From Osedax frankpressi (taxonomy: Eukaryota; Annelida; Polychaeta; Sabellida; Siboglinidae), in contig OZ038315.1 in assembly GCA_964035775.1 (NCBI GenBank), positions 34,285,828-34,349,827 on the forward strand: a stretch of 64,000 bases of DNA. Reading direction: 5' to 3'. The position numbers were made by a program, and so were the translations under genes. Shown piece by piece: positions 24,892-37,567 of this stretch (within the stretch, counting starts at the first letter, position 1; each line of letters begins with the position of its first letter). Below the pieces are notes generated by a model, which saw nothing but the letters and a program-made list of their open reading frames with translations, was not told the origin of the DNA and did no database searches.

Positions 24892-27800
24892 TCAGTCCAT
24901 GAGTTGAATGAGTAGAGACTTGAGGTGTCTGGCTTCAAAGGTTACTGTGTTACGTCCAGGATGACATTTTTCACCGGCCAAGGGAGATTCCACCGTTGCT
25001 ACCACATTCTGACCATAAACTAGAGAAATTCATTTAAAGTTATTAATAATCTAATAAATCATATTTACTTTAAATATTCTCAACACATTGTTGAAATAAA
25101 ATTTATTATAATAATAAAACTATATTTTCTAGATAACTGACAATCAGATAATTTGACTTCACTTTCACTACACTCACTACACATACTACACCTACTACAC
25201 TAACTACACCAACTACACTCAATACACTAACTACAGTCACTACACTCACTACACTCACTACACTAACTACACTCACTATACTCACTCACTCACTACACTC
25301 ACTACACTCACAACACTCACTACACCTACTACACTAACTACCCTCATTACACTCACTACACTCACTACACTCACTACACTCACTACACTCACTACACCTA
25401 CTACACTCCCTAAACTCATTACACCTACTACACTCCCTAAACTCACTACACTCACTACACTCACTATACTCACTCACTCACTACACTAACTACACTCACT
25501 ACACTCACTACACTCACTACACTCACTACACCAACTACACTCACTACACTCACTACACTCACTATACTCACTCACTCACTACACTAACTACACTCACTAC
25601 ACTCACTACACTCACTACACTCACTACACCAACTACACTCACTACACTCACTACACTCACTACACTCACTACACTCACTACACTCACTACCCTCACTACA
25701 CTCACTACCCTCACTACACTCACTACACTCACTACCCTCACTACACTAACTACACTAACTACACTCACTACACTAACTACCCTCACTACACTCACTACAC
25801 TCACTACCCTCACTACACTCACTACACTCACTACACTCACTACACTCACTACACTCACTCACTACACTCACTACACTAACTACCCTCACTACACTCACTA
25901 CCCTCACTACACTCACTACACTCACTACACTCACTACACTCACTACACTCACTACACTCACTCACTACACTCACTACACTAACTACACTCACTACACTAA
26001 CTACCCTCACTACACTCACTACACTCACTACACTCACTACACTCACTACACTCACTACACTCACTCACTACACTCACTACACTCACTACACTCACTACCC
26101 TCACTACCCTCACTACACTCACTACACTCACTACACTAACTACCCTCACTGCACTCACTGCACTCACTACACTCACTACCCTCACTACACTCACTACACT
26201 CACTACACTCACTACACTCACTACACTCACTACACTCACTACACTCACTACACTCACTACACTCACTACCCTCACTACACTCACTACACCCACTACACCC
26301 ACTACACTCACTACACTAACTACACTAACTACACTCACTACACTAACTACCCTCACTACACTCACTACACTCACTACACTCACTACACTCACTACCCTCA
26401 CTACACTCACTACACTCACTACACTCACTACACTCACTACACTCACTACACTCACTACCCTCACTACACTCACTACACTCACTACACTCACTATCCTCAC
26501 TACACTCACTACACTCACTACACTCACTACACTCACTACACTAACTACACTCACTACACCTACTACACTCACTACACCTACTACACTCACTACACTCACT
26601 ACACTAACTACACTCACTACACTCACTACACTCACTACACTCACTACACTCACTACCCTCACTACACTCACTACACCCACTACACCCACTACACTCACTA
26701 CACTAACTACACTAACTACACTCACTACACTCACTACACTCACTACACTCACTACCCTCACTACACTCACTACACTCACTACACTCACTATCCTCACTAC
26801 ACTCACTACACTCACTACACTCACTACACTCACTACACTCACTACACTCACTACACTAACTACACTCACTACACCTACTACACTCACTACACCTACTACA
26901 CTCACTACACTCACTACACTAACTACACTCACTACACTCACTACACTCACTACACTCACTACACTCACTACACTCACTACACTCACTACACTCACTACAC
27001 TAACTACCCTCACTACACACACTACACTCACTACACTCACTACACTCACTACACTCACTACACTCACTACACTCACTACACACACTACACACACTACACT
27101 CACTACACTCACTACACTCACTACACTCACTACACACACTACACTCACTACACTCACTACACTCACTCACTACACTCACTACACTCACTACACTCACTCA
27201 CTACACTCACTACACTCACTCACTACACTCACTACACTCACTACACTCACTCACTACACTCACTACCCTCACTACACTCACTCACTACACTCACTACACT
27301 CACTACACTCACTACACTCACTACACTCACTACACTCACTACCCTCACTACACTCACTACACTCACTACACTAACTACACTCACTACCCTCACTACCCTC
27401 ACTACACTCACTACACTCACTATCCTCACTACACTCACTACCCTCACTACACTCACTACACTCACTACACTAACTACACTCACTACACTCACTACACTCA
27501 CTACACTAACTACACTCACTACCCTCACTACACTCACTACACTCACTATCCTCACTACACTCACTACCCTCACTACACTCACTACACTCACTACACTCAC
27601 TACACTCACTACACTCACTACACTAACTACACTCACTACACTCACTACACTAACTACACTCACTACACTCACTACACTCACTACACTAACTACACTCACT
27701 ACCCTCACTACACTCACTACACTCACTATCCTCACTACACTCACTACCCTCACTACACTCACTACACTCACTACACTCACTACACTCACTACACTCACTA

Positions 27801-30800
27801 CACTCACTACACTAACTACACTCACTACACTCACTACACTCACTACACTAACTACACTCACTACACTCACTACACTCACTACACTAACTACACTCACTAC
27901 ACTCACTACACTCACTACACTAACTACACTCACTACACTCACTACACTCACTACACTAACTACACTCACTACACTCACTACACTCACTACACTCACTACA
28001 CTAACTACACTCACTACACTCACTACACTCACTACACTAACTACACTCACTACACTCACTACACTCACTACACTAACTACACTCACTACCCTCACTACAC
28101 TCACTACACTCACTATCCTCACTACACTCACTACCCTCACTACACTCACTACACTCACTACACTCACTACACTCACTACACTCACTACACTAACTACACT
28201 CACTACACTCACTACACTCACTACACTAACTACACTCACTACACTCACTACACTCACTACACTAACTACACTCACTACCCTCACTACCCTCACTACACTC
28301 ACTACACTCACTATCCTCACTACACTCACTACCCTCACTACACTCACTACACTCACTACACTCACTACACTCACTACACTCACTACACTCACTACACTAA
28401 CTACACTCACTACACTCACTACACTCACTACACTAACTCACTACACTCACTACACTCACTACACACACTACACTCACTACACTAACTACACTCACTACAC
28501 TCACTACACTCACTACACTCACTACACTCACTACACTCACTACACTCACTACACTCACTACACTCACTACACTCACTACCCTCACTACACTCACTACACT
28601 CACTACCCTCACTACACTCACTACACTCACTACACTCACTACACTCACTACACTCACTACACACACTACACTCACTACACTCACTACACTCACTACCCTC
28701 ACTACACTCACTACACTCACTACACTCACTACCCTCACTACACTCACTACACTCACTACACTCACTACACTCACTACACTCACTACACTCACTACCCTCA
28801 CTACACTCACTACACTCACTACCCTCACTACACTCACTACACTCACTACACTCACTACACTCACTACACTCACTACCCTCACTACACTCACTACACTAAC
28901 TACACTCACTACACTCACTACACTAACTACCCTCACTACACTCACTACACTCACTACACTCACTACACTAACTACACTCACTACACTCACTACACTCACT
29001 ACACTAACTACACTCACTACACTCACTACACTCACTACACTAACTACACTCACTACCCTCACTACCCTCACTACACTCACTACACTCACTATCCTCACTA
29101 CACTCACTACCCTCACTACACTCACTACACTCACTACACTCACTACCCTCACTACACTCACTACACTCACTACACTCACTACACTCACTACCCTCACTAC
29201 ACTCACTACACTCACTACACTCACTACACTCACTACACTCACTACACTCACTACCCTCACTACACTCACTACACTCACTACCCTCACTACACTCACTACA
29301 CTCACTACACTCACTACACTCACTACCCTCACTACACTCACTACACTCACTACCCTCACTACACTCACTACACTCACTACACTCTCTACACTAACTACAC
29401 TCACTACACTCACTACACTCACTACACTAACTACACTCTCTACACTAACTACACTCACTACACTCACTACACTCACTACACTCACTACACTCACTACACT
29501 CACTACACTCACTACACTCACTACACTCACTACACTCACTATCCTCACTACCCTCACTACACTCACTACACTCACTACACTCACTACACTCACTATCCTC
29601 ACTACCCTCACTACACTCACTACACTCACTACACTCACTACACACACTACACTAACTACCCTCACTACACTAACTACACTCACTACACTCACTACACTAA
29701 CTACACTCACTACCCCCTCTGACCTTCGCAGTGTTCTAGGAACTGAACACATTCGACCAGTACATTGTCTCGTAGCATCACCATATGCTTTGTCATGTTC
29801 TCTACCCTCACTACACTCACTACACTAACTACACTCACTACACTCACTACACTCACTACACTCACTACACTAACTCACTACACTCACTACACTAACTCAC
29901 TACACTCACTACACTAACTACACTCACTACACTCACTACCCCCTCTGACCTTCGCAGTGTTCTAGGAACTGAACACATTCGACCAGTACATTGTCTCGTA
30001 GCATCACCATATGCTTTGTCATGTTCTCTATTAACGAGATGAAACAGCGTTTTGCATGGTGCCAGGTGTCAGTTCCTAACTTCTTTTGGTAGGGTTCGAG
30101 TGATTTGATAACTCGAGAGATCCCGAATTCGTAGTTTCCCTTTGCGCAGTAGAGAGTCCTGCGGTGAGGCAATGGTTATGGGAAGTAGCGTAAAAAATAG
30201 AACATATCGTATGAAGAGGATTGAGGTCAGCGAGGTCAGAGAGTTCAGAGTTCAGAGTTTAAGTTGATGAATAAATTGTATCCCGTAGAATGCTGCAATA
30301 TATAATTTGTAGTTTTGTTGAATTAAGAAGAAAAAGAGTTGAAAGTTTGGGAGAAGTTATAGATGTAGTAGAACTCAAGTGGTCGGAGAGACTTATTTAT
30401 TTCCCAGAGGTTAAAAGGTCACATGTAGTCGAGAAGTAGTCCATCTCATGAGATACTATGTCGTAGCTAAATAGTTGGTTGTAAAAAGAGTGAAGCGATG
30501 TTTTTACCAACCCGATAACTAAGTTCACAATGCAAAGATGATAGATTTTCTTATCGGGATCATCGTAAGCAATTCTTTCTTCTTCCTTCTCAATTTTTCT
30601 CATTAGTTCTTCAGCCTTAAGTAAATAATATTGCAATTAATATATTCAATTTATATAGTAATTTTAAATACAACAATCTATATCGGTTAAATTGAATGTT
30701 AGTAATAATTAAGAAAATAAAAACCTCTTCATTCTGACTGGTCATTATATATGAGACACAAAGATTCGCCAACACAATTGCGCTGATTCCAAGTATCTAG

Positions 30801-33800
30801 GATAAAGTACTATTCTGTAATAATATAAAACCGAATATAAATTTAATATATAATAATATCTTTATTACACTTTGCGTATAAATTCATATTTGAAAATTAA
30901 AGACCTTTAACTATAGTGATTAAATAATGTTCTATTATAATTTTAGATGAATGCATGTGTTATGTATCTGTAAAGATGAAAATAATATTATTAGCGAATG
31001 ACAATCTTTACGTTTACTTTATTATTGCAATTACATATTATTCTATTATTTATAACCAAATGACTATTTTTATTATATTGTTAATGACCAAATAATAATT
31101 GGTATTGTAAAAACGCAGTTTACCAATACCATTGTTGAATTGTGATCATTTAGAATATGTAAATAATATTTATGAAATATTAGAGAACATTTTCTAGTAA
31201 ATAGAAATATTTGCAGTTTTTAAAATTTTAACTATTTAAATTTAGAATATATTTTTAAAAAATTGATTGCGGCAGAATTATAATTTATATTAAATTATAA
31301 ATTACAATTTATTAATATTTATAAAATATAATTATAAAAATTTCTAAATTATTTACTAAATTATGTAATAAATGATGATCTAAAATCTTATCATAGTCGT
31401 ATATTACATTAATAGAGACTATGATGTAACAAATAAAATTATATAATAATTTAATGAAATTAAAATTCTTTTTTTTTGAATAATAATTTAAAGTTTTACT
31501 ACGAAAATATTGTAATGGATTAAATTGTGAAATAATTCATTTATAAAAAGTATTGAATTTGAACACGAAAATCTTCTCAAAAACTAATTACTGCTTTATT
31601 AATCATTATTTTTTACAGAAATTGAATTATAATCATAAAAATTGGGATTTTTTCAGTGTAGTCATGGTTTTATTCTACTGTCAAAGTAGAAATGATCATG
31701 AGATGAATATCCTGGATGTACGACGGTCACGGATGACATAACGGCTAACATTGTCATAGTGTTTCTTCACTATGGGCTCGTAGAAGCCCGTTGCCTCCTT
31801 AAACTTATTGTCTTGCATGAAGAGCACGTGAGCAACGTTCAATTTCCAGGCTTCGTGTTCGTTGCAGAATTCGACGCTCTTTCGGAATATGCGCTCCACC
31901 TGGCGGCAACGGATAATTAGACAACTTTACAGCCGTCACACCTTCTTGTTTCAGCTCAAGCGCATGTTTGAGACAAAGATTGACGATAATGAGATGAAAT
32001 TGGCCCATTGTAGGACTGAACGGCATTTTGCGAATTGAGAAGAGAGATTTTAATATTTGTTTAAGGTTTTGTTTAATGTCCCGCAGTCACAGAAAACTAA
32101 AATCCCATCTACAGCTTGCCAATTTACGAATATATGAAATCAGATTGGTCTATTGATTATAAACATAGCAGAGCGAAGTGTAATATATATACATAATGTC
32201 AATTTGATTTAAATGTATGTTTATTTACTTATGTGCATTACAAAACTCGTCAAGAAACATTAAGTTAATATTATTGATTTTTTATAAAGTTAAACTTACA
32301 TCGAAGAACTATAAATTATAGTTGATACAGATAGATTACGGAATATGATAAATGTAATACTGAGTAAGATTCTGTGGGATTTAGTAAGATTTCGGCAACA
32401 GATTTCCTACTACCTGTTGGTAGTTATCGCGATCCCAATAGATCTTCGCTTGTTGCATAAGAACAGGAATGTACCTGCGTTTTAAAGAGCAGTTATGACA
32501 TCATTTCATTTATTATGCAAAACCTCAAATAATGTGAAAGACATTAAATTAAATAAATGATAAACAAATCTAAAAAAACTATTATTTACATTAATAATAT
32601 CACCATTTAAATTGATTCAACTGATTAATTAAAGGTAAAATGTATTAAATAAAGTTTATTTAAGTTTATTTAAGTTTATTTAATAAACTTATTCTATAAT
32701 ATATAAACAATATAATAATTTATACAATATGCAATTTAAACTTAATAATATTATATATAATATATACGTATATAATATACAATAGAAAGTAAATAATAAT
32801 ATAATTATAAATATATTTTATGAAATGTAAATATGATCTATACTTTGTTAGGAAAAATCTATCATTTTTTAAATTATTATATTTAATATCAATGTATAGG
32901 GTAAAGGTTAAGCATCACGTGTAATGGGTTAAGCATGAAAGACATAATTACTTATCACTAAACCTCTCCAAGACTTCATCATACTCATTGACTGCCTTCT
33001 TAACACCTTCATCATCATGAGAAGTCCTCGCTTCCTGTACCTGTGAGTATAGAGATGTAGTTATTGGCAGAGGTGTAGTTATTGGTAGAGGTGAGTTATT
33101 GGTAGAGGTGTAGTTATTGGTAGAAGTGTAGTTATTGGCAGAGGTGTAGTTATTGGCAGATGTGTAGTTATTGGCAGATGTGTAGTTATTGGCAGCAGTG
33201 TATTACTGGCAAAGGTGTAGTTATTGGCAGAGGTGTAGTTATTGGTAGAGTTGTATTTATTAGCAGATGTGAAGTTATTGGTAGATATGTAGTTATTGGC
33301 AGAAGTGTAGTTACTGGCAAAGGTGTAGTTATTGGCAGAGGTGTAGTTACTGGCAAAGGTGTAGTTATTGGCAGATGTGTAGTTATTGGCAGAAGTGTAG
33401 TTACTGGCAAAGGTGTAGAAATTGGCAGAGGTGTAGTTATTGGTAGAGGTGTATTTATTAGCAGATGTGTAGTTATTGGCAGATATGTAGTTATTGGCAG
33501 AAGTGTAGTTACTGGCAAATGTGTAGTTATTGGCAGAGGTGTAGTTATTGGCAGATATGTAGTTATTGGCAGAAGTGTAGTTATTGTTAGAGGTGTAGTT
33601 ATTGCCATAGAAGGTCGTAGTTGTTGGTATTTAGAAACTAGATAATAATAAACACCAAGCGACAGTAAAAGTTATTGACCTGCTTCGTGAGTTTGCGTAA
33701 AACATCGGTTTGTGAATTTGCAATTTCATCAAGTTTACGGTAGGATTCTTCAGGGGAGGATTGGCGAGAAATGGCAGCCTCGAGGAATGAGTAGAGATAC

Positions 33801-36800
33801 TGGAGTGGGGATGAGATGGGGTGAAGTAATCGGGTGGGAAGACAGGTTTCAGGTAAGATTCATTTAAAATAAGACAAAAGGTAAAAAACAAATTGTTTAA
33901 ATATTTGAAAATTTTAAATATAATTGAGATAATTTATATTATTTTATATTATTTGATAATCTCAATGAACTAATTTATAATTGATTATTTATATCTAGTA
34001 TTTTTTTATTGATCTTTGTTTAAACTCAATACAATATACATTTCATTTGAGTAATTATTTATTTACAGAATTATTTATTTTTTAATGAGTCCATGATTTT
34101 ATATATAAAAAGATTAATTTAAACCTAATATATAATATATAATATATAATGTATAGTAAAATCTTCAAAGAGGAAACATACAAATAAATAACGGATATCG
34201 ATATACAAATATGTTAATAGTGAAACAAGAAGAGTCATTTGTAAACTTAAATTTTTTAATTATTAATATTTAAAAAAATATTTATTTCGGAAAATGAGAT
34301 ATTTATGAATTTTAGTATAATTTGAAATGAAAATGTGCAATAACTAACCGTGGAAAGATATTTGTAAGTTAAATGTGCATTTTCTGCTAAAACATCAGCC
34401 GCCAAATCATAATACTAAGAAATATAAATAAATTATATGATTTCATGAATAATTAAACAAGTTACAACTTATTTGTATGTAATTTATTTACAATTTATAA
34501 ATGAAAAAAATTAATATAATAATTATATTTTAATATTATTTTTAGATTTGTTTAGATTAAAACCTCGTATTTTATGTAAAGTAGAAGTAAATTTCCAAAG
34601 GTTGCTTCAGGGAATGGATTTTGTTGAATGAGAAATTGTAGTTTTTCAAATCCCTGTAAATATTTAAATAGTTGATTAATCGATTAAATGAAAATTTAAA
34701 AACATACTTTAACTCTAAATTAAAAAAACATAACGTAGATAATCAATGTAAAAACAAAAGTAATTGTGTTCTGGTAGCATTTTAAGTGCAGCGAGAATTT
34801 CTAAAACTCATTCCAAAATAACATTGTCCGACAAGATTTCTAACTTTCGTTGCATTACCAGAGTCCATGTTCATTAGTGCTTGGTTGTGAAGGCTAATTG
34901 GATCCAGTTCCTCATCGGATCGAGGTGGCATATCAGTTAAAGCCTCTCTAGCGGCTTCATCTATAATGACATTATGTTATTGTAATATACTATATTATAT
35001 TTATGGCGTTACTAAATCATTAAGTAATATCGCTATTTAATTTTTGTTTCCATTATATAATAATCGCTAAACGCAGATTAAAGTCAAATTAGTTAGTTTT
35101 CAATAACTGCGTATTATATAATCGCACAAATAGAAGAGTTGTACCATAAAAGTTAAAAGATTTATTTAAATAAAGTATGGAATTAATTGAAATAAAGTAT
35201 TAATGTAGTGTTACTGTCGTCCAGAACGGTGTTGATGAGTCAGGTCATTACTACGGAGTAAGGCGGCTAACAGTTCTTGAGTTGGTATTCGATGGCGGAC
35301 TTCAGGTTGAACGCTTCGATAAGAGCGGTTTCATGAAGTACGAGCGTATTACCAACGCTTCTGACATCGATGCCTTCCGTTGTCATACCAACGCTTAGTT
35401 CTACAAATGCGGATGGAATGTAAGGTTGGTAATTAGATTGTGTTTGCTTGGAAGGTAAATTTGGTAATTAGATTGTGTTTGCTTGGAAGTTAAGGTTGGT
35501 AATTAGATTGTGTTAGTTTGGAAGGTAAGGTTTGTAATTAGATTGTGTTAGTTTGGAAGGTAAGGTTTGTAATTAGATTGTGTTAGTTTGGAAGGTAAGG
35601 TTTGTAATTAGATTGTGTTTGTTTGGAAGGTAAGTTTGGTAATTAGATTGTGATAGTTTGGAAGGTAAGGTTTGTAATTAGATTGTGTTTGCTTGGAAGT
35701 TAAGGTTGGTAATTAGATTGTGTTAGTTTGGAAGGTAAGGTTGGTAATTAGATTGTGTTTGCTTGGAAGGTAAGGTTGGTAATTAGATTGTGTTTGCTTG
35801 GAAGGTAAGTTTGGTAATTAGATTATGTTTGCTTGGAAGTTAAGGTTGGTAATTAGATTGTGTTAGTTTGGAAGGTAAGGATTGCAATTAGATTGTGTTT
35901 TCTTGGAAGGTAAGGTTGATAATTAGATTGTGTTTGCTTGGAAGTTAAGGTTAGTAATTAGATTGTGTTTGCTTGGAAGGTAAGGTTTGTAATTAGATTG
36001 TGTTAGTTTGGAAGGTAAGCTTGGTAATTAGATTGTGTTAGTTTGGAAGGTAAGGTTGGCAATTAGATTGTGTTTTCTTGGAAGGTAAGGTTGGTAATTA
36101 GATTGTGTTAGTTTGGAAGGTAAGTTTGGTAATTAGATTGTGATAGTTTGGAAGGTAAGGTTTGTAATTAGATTGTGTTAGTTTGGAAGGTAAGGTTTGT
36201 AATTAGATTGTGTTAGTTTGGAAGGTAAGGTTTGTAATTAGATCGTGTTAGTTTGGAAGGTAAGGTTGGTAATTAGATTGTGTTAGTTTGGAAGTTAAGG
36301 TTGGTAATTAGATTGTGTTAGTTTGGAAGGTAAGGTTTGTAATTAGATTGTGTTTGCTTGGAAGGTAAGGTTTGTAATTAGATTGTGTTAGTTTGGAAGG
36401 TAAGGTTTGTAATTAGATCGTGTTAGTTTGGAAGGTAAGGTTGGTAATTAGATTGTGTTAGTTTGGAAGGTAAGGTTGGTTAAGAGTGTATTCTTGTAGA
36501 AAATAATTCTAAAATAAGAAATATATTTTCATTATGATAGAATTGTAAAAAGTGAAATATATAATATGTATATAAATATTGTATTATAATTTAAATTAAA
36601 GAATAAATACTAAACTAAAAAAAACTAATAGGAATAATAATAAAGTATAAAAAACGGCAAGTACCTGGATGTGTGCGGATACCACGTTCAATAATATCTG
36701 CAATATGTTTTAATGCCGGAGCATACTGTCGTCTCTGGTAATGACACAAAGCTATATTATAAGCTAAAGAAGGCCGAAAACCAATTATTTGAAGTGCTGA

Positions 36801-37527
36801 GGAGAAATTGACACATGCTTCATCGTACTGAGAATTCTTTGAAAGGGGAGGGAGAGTGTGAGTGAGAGGGAGAGGGAGAGGGAGAGTGAGAGTGAGAGTG
36901 AGAGGGAGAGGGAGAGGGTGAGGGAGAGGGAGAGGGAGAGGTAGAGGGAGAGGGAGAGGGAGAGGGAGAGGGAGAGGGAGAGGGAGAGGGAGAGGGAGAG
37001 GGAGAGGGAGAGGGAGAGGGAGAGGGAGAGGGAGAGGGAGAGGGAGAGGGAGAGGGAGAGGGAGAGGGAGAGGGAGAGGGAGAGGGAGAGGGAGAGGGAG
37101 AGGGAGAGGGAGAGGGAGAGGGAGAGGGAGAGGGAGAGGGAGAGGGAGAGGGAGAGGGAGAGGGAGAGGGAGAGGGAGAGGGAGAGGGAGAGGGAGAGGG
37201 AGAGGGAGAGGGAGAGGGAGAGGGAGAGGGAGAGGGAGAGGGAGAGGGAGAGGGAGAGGGAGAGGGAGAGGGAGAAGGAGAGGGAGAGGGAGAGGGAGAG
37301 GGAGAGGGAGAGGGAGAGGGAGAGGGAGAGGGAGAGGGAGAGGGAGAGGGAGAGGGAGAGGGAGAGGGAGAGGGAGATTACCTTATATAGTAAACATCCC
37401 AAGTTGATTTCAGTGTCAACATCTGTATTACTTGATTGGTCAACAAGATTCTGAGCAGCAACAAAATCTTCTTCTCCAAATTTGATTGCAGCTTGCAACT
37501 TAGAAACCTAATTTACAATCAAATTAA

Positions 37528-37567
<40 letters not shown>

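Noticed and set aside
25282-29752. Several Val-Ser-Val and Cys-Ser-Glu open frames on the minus strand
   Set aside because: Products of a stop-free 9-bp repeat inside the last IFT70 intron.
25155-29935. CACTA-family DNA transposon, suggested by the repeated CACTA motif
   Set aside because: No terminal inverted repeats, target-site duplication or transposase; the motif is simply the satellite unit.
36785-37498. Ser-Leu repeat protein on the minus strand
   Set aside because: Read-through from the IFT70 NLGCLLYK exon into the (TCTCCC)n intron; the true donor follows the LLYK codons.
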